Shown here: in pieces, positions 49,138 to 60,055 of the stretch | Layout: every line of letters begins with the position of its first letter | Position numbering within the stretch: position 1 is the stretch's first letter | Assembly: GCA_036346275.1 (NCBI GenBank) | Contig: CM070722.1 | Coordinates: 19,925,336-19,989,335, forward strand | Direction of reading: 5' to 3' | Length of the DNA stretch: 64,000 bases | Source: Otatea glauca | Taxonomy: Eukaryota; Streptophyta; Magnoliopsida; Poales; Poaceae | The notes under the pieces: model-generated | The model's database searches: none | Told to the model about the DNA's origin: nothing | Seen by the model: only the letters and a program-made list of their open reading frames with translations | Position numbers and translations under genes: made by a program

Positions 49138-51763
49138 TGGACGAACGAGTAGAATTTAAAATATACTACAGAGAAGGGGTTCCACAGATGGATGCAAAAG
49201 GGGTGGTGGAACTTAGTCATTTTCCAAGTGTCATGGGCTTACATCACGTCTTTGGTGGCGTTCAGTGAGGCACGGTTAATGATGGTTGTACCACATGTTC
49301 TCGTTGGATAGTAAATTGCATAACCTGAAGTTGCACGGCGTATGGTCTCGGAGAAAGGATTGCATGTACTGGGAGTTAGTAGAACTGAAGGGTCCGAAGT
49401 CCTGGAGCTCGTACGTAAGATTGGCAACTAAAAATGGTTGGCCATTAGTGTTGTTGGCGAACGCATTTGAGAAAAGCAATGTTGGCCATACGACGCAAGA
49501 GGATGTTGGTGATGAATCGGAGGAAGTTGGGGAGAGCAGCCGAACCAGAGAACGCTCAGTGAGGCAGGACGTCAGCTCGAGTCATGAGGGTATGGGAGGT
49601 GAGGAAGTTCATGTTCCAATGCAAGATGTTCAGGTACCTTCGGGTGTGGCAGACGAGGGAGAAAATATGGAATCGTTGGTTGGAGCGATGGAGGCGGAGA
49701 GTCAGGAATATGAGGATTTGAGTAACGATGAAGACGATGAAGAGCATTTCCCCGCGGAGTGGGATGCATGTCAGTTCGATAGATTGGTGGTCAACGAGGG
49801 TGAACACTTCGTCTGGCAGTCAGATCGGAATGAAGTGACTCAAGGTACTATTTACAAGAATAAGTCTGAGGTTCAGGAAGCAGTGACAGCATGGGCAGTG
49901 TCGCTTCGTAGAACCTTCAAGGTTGCGAAGTCAGACCAGCGGGTGTATGATGTGAGGTGCCAGATGGAGGGTTGCCCATGGCGTGTGCATGCATACCAGC
50001 CTAAGTGGGATACTATTTGGAAGTGTTATGTAGTTGTCCCACACACATGCGTGCTGACATAATCTGTCCAGTCGCATAGAAACATATCTTCAGCTTTTAT
50101 TGCAAATGCAATATATGGGGAGATTTTGGGCAATCTGGATTTGCAGCCACGTGCCATCATACTTGCAATAGAGCAGAGGTTTCAGTACACCATAAGCTAT
50201 GCGAAAGCATTGAGAGCGAAGCAGAAGGCATTGGAAACTAGATTTGGTACGTACGAAGACTCGTATCAGAACCTACCAGGTATGCTCGAGGTGATCAAGG
50301 AAAGAAATCATGGAACTTATATCGATATTTGTGAGCAGCCCTCGCAGCGCTTCCCTGGGAAGATGGTACTCAAGCGGGCATTCTTTGCTTTCGGTGCATG
50401 TGTCAACGCGTTTAGACATTGCCGTCCGTTGTTATGTGTGGATGGGACATTCTTGACTGGAAAGTATAAAGACCAGATATTGACTGTCATAGGAGTAGAT
50501 GGCAACAATCAGGTTCTTTCAGTAGCACTCGCATTCGTGGAGGGTGAGAACACGGACAGCTGGCTTTGGTTTCTAAGGAACGTGAAAGCCGGCGTCATGG
50601 ATCAGCGGCCTGGTGTGTGTGTTATACACGATCGGCATCCCGGACTATTGAAAGCGGTCGTGCAGTTGCAGAACGGTGCAGAAGAAAGAAATGCATGGCC
50701 TGATCTGCGGAGTAGGTGGTGCAAGCGGTACATGGGCGCTAACTTCTACAAGCAATTCAAGAATAAGGAGCTTACAAAGCTTTTTAAGAGGTTGTGCGAC
50801 CAGACCCAACAAAGAAAATTTGATGCACTGTGGAAGAAGTTAGACGAGCTGACATCAAGGCATACAGCGGAGGCAGCAAAGAGGCCAATGCCCGGCACAG
50901 AGGAGACCATAGTGGCGCTGGAAATGTTACCCATGGACCCTCCGCATTTGGTCTGGAGGAATGGAAGATCCACAAAATGCTTCTCCGGATGGGTAGAGCA
51001 TGAACCTAGAGAAAAATGGGCATTGCTTTATGACACCTATGGTGCCCGATATGGTGTTATGATGACAAACTTGGCTGAGGTTTACAATTAAGTCATGCGA
51101 GGCCTGAGACCCCTTCCTCTTGTTGCTATAGTGGAGGGTGTTCTTCATGGTATTGCGAAGTACTTTTGTGGATCGCCATGCTAGAGCATCAGTCCATATG
51201 AGTAACCCTGATGTCAAATACTCAGAGGTCATCTGTACGTACATGGAGGAGAAAGGCAAAAAGGGGAGATGCATAGAGCATTGAAGATGGGCACGAGGGA
51301 GCTTCGTTTCGAGGTTCTGTGTAAAGAGAATGCTGGTCATGGGACGAACCGGCGCAAAGTTGCTCATGAATGCATTATACTTCGGCAAACTTGTGTCTGC
51401 AGCTGCAACAAGCCTCGTATCTTACATAAGCCATGCTCGCACATAATGGCTTCCTGCTCAACAATCTGTATGGATCCAGGTGTATTCTTGTCACAATTCT
51501 TTAGTAGAGAAGCGATGACGGCAACTTGGAGCGGTGAAATTTACGGCTTTCGAGTGGTGGGTCTGTTCATGGAGCATCGGAGATGGGAGGATACACAGTG
51601 GGTTCCTGATCTCAGCAGGCTGAAGGGCGTAGGGCGACGACAAACAAGACGTATAAGGAACGACATGGACGCTGCAGAAAGCAGGCGTCGTGTGAAGAAA
51701 TATTCAATTTGTAAGGAGACAGGGCACTCTTTCAAGAATTGCCCGATAGTTCGGAGGCTGTGA
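49138..51763 (+). pseudogene. MuDR-type transposase, inactivated
   Basis: A plant Mutator-like transposase for cut-and-paste movement. The frame opens at ATG 49138 (stop at about 49267, then a frame change). From 49286 it runs to 51091 with one in-frame TAA at 50060-50062. A frame change near 51160 leads to 51269-51763. Domains: an N-terminal MuDR DNA-binding region (to about 50050, with a Cys-x4-Cys-Pro-Trp-Arg-Val motif), the DDE catalytic domain with Val-Asp-Gly-Thr-Phe-Leu (50440), Ile-His-Asp-Arg-His (50625) and Asn-Leu-Ala-Glu-Val-Tyr-Asn (51070), a SWIM zinc finger Cys-x-Cys..Cys-x-His (51400-51445), and a CX2CX4HX4C knuckle whose first Cys is Tyr (about 51700). At least two stops and two frame shifts make it non-functional. 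Confidence 0.88.
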
Positions 51764-52157
51764 CAATGTTGTATGGGTTTTGCATGTGAAATTGAACTAG
51801 TTTTCTCGTATGTCAACGTGAAATGTCAAATTAGTATGTTTAATACATGTAAGGATGTATGATGTGTAATGCACGTATGGACATGTATGGAGTTGAAAGT
51901 TGTTCGCATTTGTGGATTTTAGTTGGTTCGAATTTATATGTGTGATGCATGTATGGATTTCAATGTTGTTCACGTTTGTGGATTGTAATGTATAATCATA
52001 GAATTTTATTGAAATTATATCGTTGAACCCTTTATTGTGTTGAAATTCTATTTCTAATTATTGCATTGTATTTCTAATTATTGCATTCCATTTCTAATTA
52101 TTGTGTTTGAATTGTGCATTTGATTTTGTACTAACGTTGTTTTATTCAATTGCAGGT
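51764..52157 (+). other. spacer between transposase and PMD gene
   Basis: AT-rich DNA. Three copies of a ~20-bp unit ATTTCTAATTATTGCATTGT occur at about 52048-52104. CAATTGCAG directly before 52156 could be a splice acceptor, so a 5' untranslated exon may lie here. Confidence 0.45.
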
Positions 52158-54686
52158 ATGGCGAATGTTAGGGAGTACGAGTTGCTGGACCCAGTGGTTG
52201 ACGCGACTCATCGGAGTCGGTTGGCCACCTTGACACCTGTAGACGGGGAGCCACCTTTGGAGCTGAGTGCCCTTCACTTGCGGACCACGATGAGAGCATG
52301 GCGGGTCGACCCGCGATGGGTTCCCAGGTTCGTACACTTCTCCTATACTTCCCTTACTATAGACTGTACGTGCGAACTAATCGTTGGTGCAATGTTTTCC
52401 TGCAGGCTGAGAGCGGCAGGGTTACTGTCGCTAGCACGGATGGTGGAGGTGACTGCCGCCGATGTGCAGGATAGGCGTGGTGCCTCCCGGAGGTTCCCGT
52501 ACGACAGGAACCTGCTCACCGCTCTGGTAGATCGCTAGCGACCTGAGACGCACACGTTTCACCTCCCGTGAGGTGAGATGGCGCCGACACTGGAGGACAT
52601 GAGCTACCTCCTGGGATTACCTTGCACGGGGGACGCGGTAGTGCCTGACGATGTCCACCCAGAGTGGCGGATGGAGCTCCTAGCCCGGTTCGCGGACGTG
52701 CTACCCACTGACCGTGGCTACGCACCTTTCGCTTCTGCGCACGGTCCGACGCAGTGGTGGCGTCGATTCTACGTAAGTGATATTGACTTGATCTGCATTT
52801 TATTTTCGTATGTCTTACAGTCCTGGAACTAATCATTACTTCGTGCAGCCCGAGAGGATGGCAGACGGAGCCGGGGAGTACGTAGTTAGTCGCCACTTCG
52901 AGGCGTACCTGCTATGGCTCTTCGGTTGGGTCTTGTTCTCCTCCTCCTACGGAGACACCGTCGACAAGCACATGATCCGGTACGTCAGGTCGATCGCAGA
53001 CGCCGACATCGAGGACATCCCGCAGCTAGCGTGGGGACTGGCTGTCCTGGCTGCCATGTAACGGGGTCTTTGTGACGGTTGTCATCGCGTGGGGGACTGG
53101 TAGATCCTCGCGGGGTGTCCTCTACTCCTGCAGCTCTGGTCTTTCGAGAGATTCCAGATCGGTCGGCCGCACATGGATCTAAGACCCTACGGACCGGGCT
53201 TGTACGGCGCCACCGAGGATGACGTCAACCATCCTACCATGGGGACGTTGCGGTGTCGCCGACGGGTTAGTAAAATGACCTTTACCTACAATTCTGTAAA
53301 AATTCCAAAATTTTTCGTCTAACTTCGGACTATTCATTTCCTTTGCAGCCGACTTTCACGCCTGTCACATCGCACGCTTCGTACCCCGAGTACGTAGCGA
53401 TGTTCGACCAGCTCACGGACGACCGCGTGATCCGCGCCCTTACCTCCCGAGTGGTCGACGCGAGCTCTTGGCGGCCTCTCCTGCAAGGCACCCTTGACGT
53501 CGCCTTCTGGTTGACACGGCGCCACCTCGTGTTCGACGTCTACATGGAGACATACGCGGTGCACCGTGTCATGAGGCAGTTCGGCCTGCGCCAGGTCATC
53601 CCCATCCCCACCGGTGAGGTCGTACCACCTGCCGTGCACACGTGAGTGCTCTTCCCCGTTAATTCGAATTTTATTTTTTTGTGCTGTTTTTACTATTATT
53701 TTTGCGTTGTTTTTGCTATTAACATCAGTGCTAATTTTGTCATGCAGGATGACACGGAAGGGTTTCATTAGGACCGCGAGCTGGGCGACACATATGTTGC
53801 CTAATGCTCGCAGATGGGCGCAGCGCTGGTGAACGCTCACGAGGAGGTCGCCTGCACGATCCCGCACGCACGGCGAGTACATCCGGTGGTTCAAGACGCT
53901 GCACACGCCAGACGTGTTGTCGCGTGTCGTCGAGTCACCTCCGAGGCACGCTGCCTCCACGGCGACACCTACCCCACGCACCTGGACTCGGCATTTCACC
54001 GCTCTGTAAGTACTTCTTTCACATGGCATATATTGTGTCGTTACTGCAATTTTACGAACTAACTAGTCTTTCAATGCGTGCACAGAGCGACCTTGGCCGG
54101 GAGATCGTGCAGGACGCGGACGCGGTACTGGCACGACTAGGCTAGACGGATAGGCTCGAGGTCACGATAGACTTCGTGAGAGGGTTCGTGCATCGTCCAG
54201 CTCACGCCCTGCAGGAGGCCTCGAGAAAACGACGTCCTCCCGGTTCACAGACGTCCTGTACGGGGCCGATGCGCGCCCCAGACCGCAGTTGGGACAGCAC
54301 ACACGCAGACGGCCCCTCCTCCAGACGTGCTAGGGGGATCTAGCTGGTAGCGTTCCGTGCCTTATGTCCCCATGACTGCAGGTACACCACGTGGTCTCCT
54401 TTTATCTATTATGTTCTTCACATTATGTGATGTACTAATATGAAAAATTTCGGCAATGCCGATCCACCGACCGAGTGCGAGCACCTCCGCTGGCTTCTCT
54501 CCCCTCGACGACGCCTACTTGGACTACTTAGTAGATCCCTACCAGCAGTCCACGGGTGTCATCCTTGGTGCCTCTCAGCTCGACGACACGCCCGGACCGA
54601 CTCAGCCTTCACAGGACACCTACCCTACTCCGACAGCACCAGTACGGTCTGCTAGGAGTACTCGTGGCAGGCTCCTGACCACCTGA
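52158..54686 (+). pseudogene. plant mobile domain (PMD, aminotransferase-like) protein, inactivated
   Basis: A multi-exon gene of the MAIN/PMD family, found both as host genes and as cargo in transposons. Visible exons are 52158-52327, 52406-52772, 52849-53265, 53349-53641, 53748-54005 and 54086-54381, with GT..AG borders. A last part runs to a stop at about 54686. Family marks: Glu-Met-Ala-Pro-Thr-Leu-Glu-Asp-Met-Ser-Tyr-Leu-Leu-Gly-Leu-Pro (about 52575), a Leu-Leu-Gln-Leu-Trp-Ser-Phe-Glu-Arg-Phe segment (53125-53155) and Val-Met-Arg-Gln-Phe-Gly (53565). Nonsense codons lie at about 52536, 52568, 53058 and 53101, all at places where the family has an amino acid. PMD proteins of the host act in silencing and meristem maintenance. 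The role in a MULE is unknown. Confidence 0.85.
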
Positions 54687-55140
54687 CGTATCCGTCCGGG
54701 CATGTACAATGCCGTAGGAGGCCTAGGACGACACGAGGAGTCACACCTCGCAGAGGGCCCAGCTGGCTTTTTTCTTTCATATATTTTGTACTAAACACAA
54801 AATGATGCTTTATTTCCTCATATTACGTCAAATTCAGCTATGGAATTTTGTTTTCATAAGTTATGTTTTATTACGGTATGATCACTAAAGCTTTTCATGG
54901 ATTCCGTAAAATAAGAGGTTTACATGACAAATTATAGAGTAATAGCCCTGAAACACCCTTCGACATATGTACGACCTTGCAGCAGCTTTTCAAGCATGAT
55001 TAGACAACTCACGGGTGCAATGCTTTCAACCTTTTCAGGCCGATTTGACCACACGCTGATAAACCTCTACTGTTTCTCACACAGGCTTTGTCATACATAT
55101 AGGCACAGTTCAAAGTGATCACTCACTGCCTACTTTTGTT
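54687..55140. other. intergenic DNA within the MULE
   Basis: Non-coding AT-rich DNA between the PMD and GRF genes. No terminator or RNA gene can be recognised. Confidence 0.45.
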
Positions 55141-55143
55141 AGT

Positions 55144-55330
55144 GCTGACAGGTCGTATAGCTTTTCTCAGAGTGTGACAAGTCGTGTAGCCTTTCTCAGA
55201 AGGTGACAGGTGGTGCAGCTTTGATGATGGGTGACACGTTGTGCAGCTTTTTAAAGAGGATGCCAGGACGTCAAACTGGACAAGTGCTGTAGTCGTGTGG
55301 AGTAACCCCTCACCACCACTATAAAACCGG
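55144..55330 (+). promoter_or_regulatory. GRF-gene promoter: four ~29-bp repeats and TATA box
   Basis: Four imperfect repeats starting TGACA(G/A)GT.GT and containing a (T/C)AGC(C/T)TTT core begin near 55145, 55174, 55204 and 55232. About 75 bp after the last is a TATA box, CACTATAAAACCGG (55317-55330), 71 bp before the ATG of the GRF gene. This suggests that the GRF gene has its own promoter in the MULE. Confidence 0.6.
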
Positions 55331-55401
55331 CTGAGGGGTAGACATCCAATACCGCCAAACCATCAGTAAACGTCAGCTGAATCTACATAAATTAGGGCAC
55401 G

Positions 55402-56681
55402 ATGTCGTTCTACCGTCGCCTCTTCAGCAAGCAGAACTTATCCTGGCATTCTCCGGATGCCAGTAGCGTCGACTCCCCAGTTCTGCCGGAGTTGCCCCGA
55501 CCCAAATGCGACTGCAACCTTCCGGTGAAGATAATGCAATCTACCCACGGAGAGACGGCCGCCCGGGCTCACTACTGTTGTACCCGCCCCTATCGGGTAA
55601 ACCTACTGATGTCCATACAATATAGGGTAACTATACATTTCATGTATCGTTCTATCTTTTCTCAGCACAACGACCGGTGTTACTTCTTCCAATGAATCGA
55701 CGGCCCGGAACGACGTGACTACGAATTTGTCTACAACTGCCATGACGCCGACCCCGCTTCGCCCGAGAACTTCAACCGGTGGGAGAGGCCGCCAGGATAC
55801 GTCCCCGTTCTAGAGCGACCAAAGTTCAGGGCCGGTGGGCAAGGGGCCAACCAATCGGTGAGTTTCATGCGACGAACTCATGTTTCACTCACAAAGTAGT
55901 AATTCTAAACCAGTTCATCGCATACAGGAGTTCAAAAAGAAATTACGAAATTGCTCGAGTCAAAAGAGAAACCTCCTTAGGGGCCACCCGAAAGCGCTGA
56001 CTTTTGCGAACACGGCCTTCAGGAAGTAGTTGATACCTGCCACGATGAACTAGCGGACCGAAGATTCTACCGGTGCCCCTTGGCCGAGGATGACTGGTGT
56101 GGCTACTTCAATCTGGTGGACCCGAGACGCACTCACCCACATCTCAAACTTCCGTATGGGATAACCGGGAGCAAACCTCCCGTGGTGCTACTCTGACCCG
56201 TAAAAGCCGGACCGAGCACGCCTACCGTGTTATTCAACGACCAAAGCGGCATCTCGCATTGATCGCAGGCACACTTCCGGTTGTACAAGGATAAGCCCAA
56301 CACACACCTCCCGCACTATATAGTGGAGTGCGAAAGCGAAACAGAGCAAAGGCGTCTCGGCAAGTTTAAGAACGCCAACGCACTGCGAAGTGAAAGAGGT
56401 ACCTCTCTCAAGAGCAAGGGACAAGGGAAGCATCCGGCCGAGGTCCGCACCACGCAACAAATCCTTAACACGTTAAGCAGACAATCCGGGAACCCGGGTG
56501 GTATTAACATAGGGGATGCCGGGAATCGGGATGACATGCCCATATGGGAGGGCAGCAATCCACATAAAAGACCAAAAAATTCTATCTTATACACCCGAGA
56601 CGTACGACATAGGCCACCCAATCGGCGACAGCTGGGAGCACTGCCGAACCCCATGGAGTTCATTCATAGTAGGGATTGAGT
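55402..56681 (+). pseudogene. GRF-type zinc-finger protein, inactivated
   Basis: Exon 1 (ATG 55402 to 55596) encodes a Ser/Pro-rich start and Cys-Asp-Cys-Asn-Leu-Pro..Cys-Cys, the first half of a zf-GRF domain. After a 69-bp intron, exon 2 (55666-55857) gives Asp-Arg-Cys-Tyr-Phe-Phe-Gln-stop-Ile-Asp-Gly-Pro. The GRF domain normally has Phe-Phe-x-Trp, so the Trp codon has become TGA. A third exon begins near 55928. Later frames (56019-56190) show a second Tyr-Arg-Cys-Pro..Cys-Gly-Tyr-Phe motif, and 56281-56679 a basic, disordered tail. GRF fingers bind single-stranded nucleic acid in known proteins. Several stops and frame changes make this copy inactive. The 3' limit is uncertain. Confidence 0.7.
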
Positions 56682-56963
56682 GGTGTCCAAGAACAAATCG
56701 GAAAATTTACACGGGTGATGTAATATGCAGAAAATATGGGACATCATTCCCGCTCTACCCAGATAGGCGGAACGATCACTTGTTCCACCATGACAAACGG
56801 TGCTTTCGTTAGTTAGTTAGTTCGTCAAGCAATTTCATCACTACTGTAATACCCTTGTAATATAATCTAATCTATCGCTTATTTTATCATCTAAACTTTC
56901 GGTGTATGTGTTCTTATATATGTTTAACAAATAATTTAAGTGCTTCGTGGGAACTATTCGTAA

Positions 56964-57420
56964 CATGAGTGGTTGTCGATAATAATACTTAAGGTTATTG
57001 CACTAGTGCAAATTAGATGCAAAGCGAGGTGTAAATTAAATATTTTTCTAGAATATCGTAGTGCACATATGAAAGATCAAATGTGGTCCATTGTTCATAA
57101 AAATTCCATTTAGAAATGATTTTTAACGGGCCTGCGAAAGGGCTAAAAAATATGACATGAGTTGTTGTCTACTATAATACTGAGGGTTATTGCACTAGTG
57201 CAAATTACATGCAAAGCGAGGTGTAAATTACATATTTTTCCAGAATATCGTAGTGCACATATGAAAGATCAAATGTGGTCCGCTGTTCATAAAAATTCCA
57301 TTTAGAAAGGACTAAAAAACATTACATGAGTTGTTGTCCACTATAATACTTAGGGTTATTGCACTAGTGCGAATTAGATGCAAAGTGAGGTGTAAATTAC
57401 ATATTTTTCCATACCTTAAT
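56964..57420 (+). repeat. three tandem repeats, 168-192 bp
   Basis: CATGAGT(G/T)GTTGTC begins copies at 56964, 57156 and 57324. Shared text includes GTTATTGCACTAGTGC, GCAAAG(C/T)GAGGTGTAAATTA and GAAAGATCAAATGTGGTCC. The block lies in the MULE 3' region. The non-coding stretches on either side (56682-56963 and 57421-57974) show nothing else recognisable. Confidence 0.85.
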
Positions 57421-57974
57421 ATCCTAAAATAACTTAAAATGTATACTCCAGGTTCCAAAATTATTTTGTGTTTTTCCTTCTTTTTCTTACAGTTTTCCGC
57501 ATAAAGGAAATTGCCTTTTCCATTTTCTACTATGTTGCCCTTCAATTTTGAAAATTACTTAAAATTTCTCTACAGGCTCAAAATTATTTTACTTCTATCC
57601 TGTCCCTCTGTCCACATCGCTGTTGTTTCACTGTCGCCCAACCAATGGGCGACAGAGGTATATTTTTGAAATTTTTCGTATTCCACGTATATTATTGCAA
57701 TTTCAATAAAACATCTATTATTTCCAAAAATATATATATATTTTTTCAACTTGAGTAAAAAAATGTATTACTAGACGAAATAAATCAGCATTTTTCTATG
57801 AATCATCGTCTCCGTTCAAAAAATGCCGAACAACGATATCCCTTTTTTTCAACATAATTTTCTCAAATACTACATGACTTATCACTGACAGATTTGAACT
57901 TTTTTTAATTTATTACATTCTAGTTTGAATTGCAACACTGTGAAATGTATGAATAAATTATTTGTGAATTTATT

Positions 57975-58172
57975 CCTGTCGCAATCTAGAATTGCGACAG
58001 AGAGCTCAGGCTCTCTGTCGCAATTCCAAAGTGCGACATACTCTCTGTCGCAATTTGGAATTGCGACAGAGAGCCTGTCGTAATTTCAAACTGCGATAGG
58101 TGGGTATTTCTGTTTTTTTTCGGCATTTTTTCTGTAAATTTTGATTAAAAATATATTATTTAAAAAAAATTC
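57975..58172 (-). repeat. right TIR and subterminal repeats of the MULE
   Basis: The outer ~95 bp mirror the left end. Inside, CTCTCTGTCGCAATT and its complement AATTGCGACAGAGAG recur five times in alternating orientation between 57978 and 58078, forming strong potential hairpins. The right end has more of these units than the left. Confidence 0.85.
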
Positions 58173-58182
58173 GAAGGTGGAC
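58173..58182 (+). repeat. target-site duplication, right
   Basis: GAAGGTGGAC, identical to 47689-47698, directly outside the right TIR. Confidence 0.85.
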
Positions 58183-58617
58183 GGCGTCGTTTTATCTATA
58201 TTAAAAAAAAAACGTCCACGCGGGCGTAGTCCAGCGTGCAGCGATTCTCCATGTCGTTATGCAGCGTAGGTCCCACGGTCTCCAGCCAGGCGCCAGTTCA
58301 CGAGCCGGTGCACGTGGCGCCGGGCTACGCAGGTAACTAGATGCCGTGACATGCGCATCACCTCTCCCGGTAGTCCCGTACGCACTGGGTGGGCCCCATC
58401 GCACGTGCCACTCCCCTACACAGGCATTTCACTAGCCGTCCGGTCAGATCGAACGGTCCGGGAGGCAACAAAACCCGTACATATATCTCGCACTCCCCTG
58501 CTACTAACACAGAAGCAAGGCACACCCGACTCCTTCATAGTGGATAGCCGATTCCCAAAACACAACACCACCACGCGGCCACTCACTGACCCATCGATCT
58601 CGGATTGGACGGCGGCC
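58183..58617 (+). promoter_or_regulatory. promoter and 5' leader of the ARM-repeat gene
   Basis: GC-rich plant-type DNA between the MULE and the ATG. A weak TATA-like ACATATATC lies at 58481-58489, about 130 bp before the start codon. The coding frame is open upstream to 58351, but the first ATG there lacks family similarity, so this is treated as leader. The transposon edge is 445 bp from the ATG and may have replaced distal control elements. Confidence 0.5.
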
Positions 58618-59812
58618 ATGAAGTATGACACGCCCACCTCCCCTCGCCGGCGCAGCACCAGCTGCCTCAGTGACGGCGGCGACTCCACCTGCTCCGACGG
58701 CGCGTTTAGCGCCTGCGGCAGCGACGAGCTCCCATCGTCCCCAGCGGCGGCCGCGGGGATGCACCACCTGCTGCTGTCCTGCGCGACCGGCGCCTCCGAC
58801 GGCGCCATCGCGGCGCTCGTGGCCGAGCTGGAGTTCCCCGCGTCGTCCCTGGACGACCTCCGCGCCGCCGCCATGGAGCTCCGGCTGCTGGCCAAGCACA
58901 ACCCGGACAATCGCCTCCGCATCGTGGCAGTGGGCGCCCTGCCGCCAATGGTGGCTCTGCTGTCGCACACAGACCCGCTTCTCCAGGAGCACGGCGTCAC
59001 CGCGCTGCTCAACCTTTCGCTCTGCGAGGAGAACAAGGCGGCCATCGTGGGCGCCGGCGCGCTCGGCCCGCTGGTGCGCGCGCTCAAGTCGGCCACGTCC
59101 CCGGCCACGCGGGAGAACGCCGCGTGCGCGCTGCTGCGCCTCGCCCAGCTCGACGGCGGGGCTGCAGCGGCTATCGGGCGCACGGGCGCCGTGCCGGTGC
59201 TGGTCTCCCTCCTGGAGTCAGGCGGTTCGCGGGGCAAGAAGGACTCGGCGACGGCACTGTACACGCTCTGCAGCGGGGCCTGCGAGAACCGGTCCCGCGC
59301 GGTGGAGGCCGGCGCTGTGCGCACGCTGCTGGACCTGATGGCGGACCCGGAGTCCGGGATGGTGGACAAGGCGGCGTACGTGCTGCACGCTCTGGTGGGC
59401 ACCGCGGAGGGGCGCACGGCGGCGGTAGAGGACGGCGGCGTGCCGGTGCTGGTGGAGATGGTGGAGGTCGGGACACCCCGGCAGAAGGAGATCGCGACGC
59501 TGTGCCTCCTGCACGTGTGCAAGGACAGCGCCGCCTACCGCACCATGGTCGCACGGGAGGGCGCCATACCGCCGCTCGTCGCCCTCTCCCAGTCCTCCTC
59601 CGCGCGCCCGAGGCTCAGAGCAAAGGTATCATCGACCTACTGTAACACTACAGAGTGCACGCACGTGCTAGACGTCGTCACAAGTTGCAACATTAGTTAC
59701 TGATTTTTTGTTTGGGATTTGATAGGCGGAGGTGTTGATCGAGTTGCTGCGGCAGCCTCGGAGCGCGAGCCTGCGAGCGCGGCCGGCGGCAATGGTCGCC
59801 GCCACGGAGTGA
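58618..59812 (+). CDS. armadillo-repeat protein (PUB4-like, no U-box), two exons
   Basis: Exon 1 is 58618-59625 and exon 2 is 59726-59812, joined across a 100-bp GT..AG intron in phase 0. The product has 364 residues. Residues 1-45 are Ser/Pro-rich and disordered. From about 65 to 340 there are tandem ARM repeats with the usual pattern (Gly-Ala-Leu/Val-Pro-Pro..Leu-Val..Leu, and Ala-Ala..Ala-Leu..Leu-Ser/Cys). The C-terminus, Leu-Arg-Gln-Pro-Arg-Ser..Leu-Arg-Ala-Arg-Pro, is the conserved tail of this small class. Length and layout fit plant proteins annotated as 'U-box domain-containing protein 4' although they lack the U-box. ARM domains bind protein partners, and its pathway is unknown. The ATG was chosen because similarity starts at Met-Lys-Tyr. 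No break is seen, so this is the one apparently functional host gene here. Confidence 0.9.
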
Positions 59813-59846
59813 CCGACGTACGTGGCCGCGTCCGGTGTATGTAAAT

Positions 59847-60055
59847 AGGGCTGTAAACCGATGAGCTCGAGAAGTTTGAGCCGAGCTCAAGTAGTAATTA
59901 ATAATAACGAATTATTCTACCTCGGTTCGTTCAAACTTATAAGCTCGAGGTCAAGCTCGATCGTCTCATTTGTAGTTGACTTAAACCCTAATCTAGTCTA
60001 GAGTGAAGTGAGCTCATCGAGGGACTCACCAGGCTCAACCTTCCTTTACAGCCCT
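59847..60055. mobile_element. hAT-like MITE (209 bp)
   Basis: Starts AGGGCTGTAAACC and ends TTTACAGCCCT. The interior has GAGCTCGA / TCGAGCTC-type inverted motifs (59861, 59943). AGGGCTGTAAA termini are common in short hAT-type elements of grasses. Flanking ATGTAAAT and AGGTAAAT are similar but not a perfect 8-bp duplication. It lies 35 bp after the ARM gene stop, so it may be in the 3' UTR. Confidence 0.6.

Larger units (their letters stand above)
47699..58172. mobile_element. Mutator-like element carrying three genes (10.5 kb)
   Basis: The ends start GAATTTTTTTTAAA and match each other inverted for about 100 bp with a few indels. They are flanked by a perfect 10-bp duplication (GAAGGTGGAC). 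A MuDR-type transposase gene (49138-51763), a plant mobile domain gene (52158-54686) and a GRF zinc-finger gene (55402-56681), all on the plus strand, lie inside. All three carry stop codons or frame shifts, so this copy cannot move by itself unless rescued in trans. The structure is otherwise complete, so its boundaries are firm. Confidence 0.9.

Noticed and set aside
53334..54029. 231-residue minus-strand frame
   Set aside because: It runs antisense to the PMD exons and crosses their introns, and has no recognisable domain.
58416..59554. Long antisense and alternative frames over the ARM gene
   Set aside because: They are shadows of a very GC-rich exon (few stops in any frame). Only the plus frame has ARM repeats.
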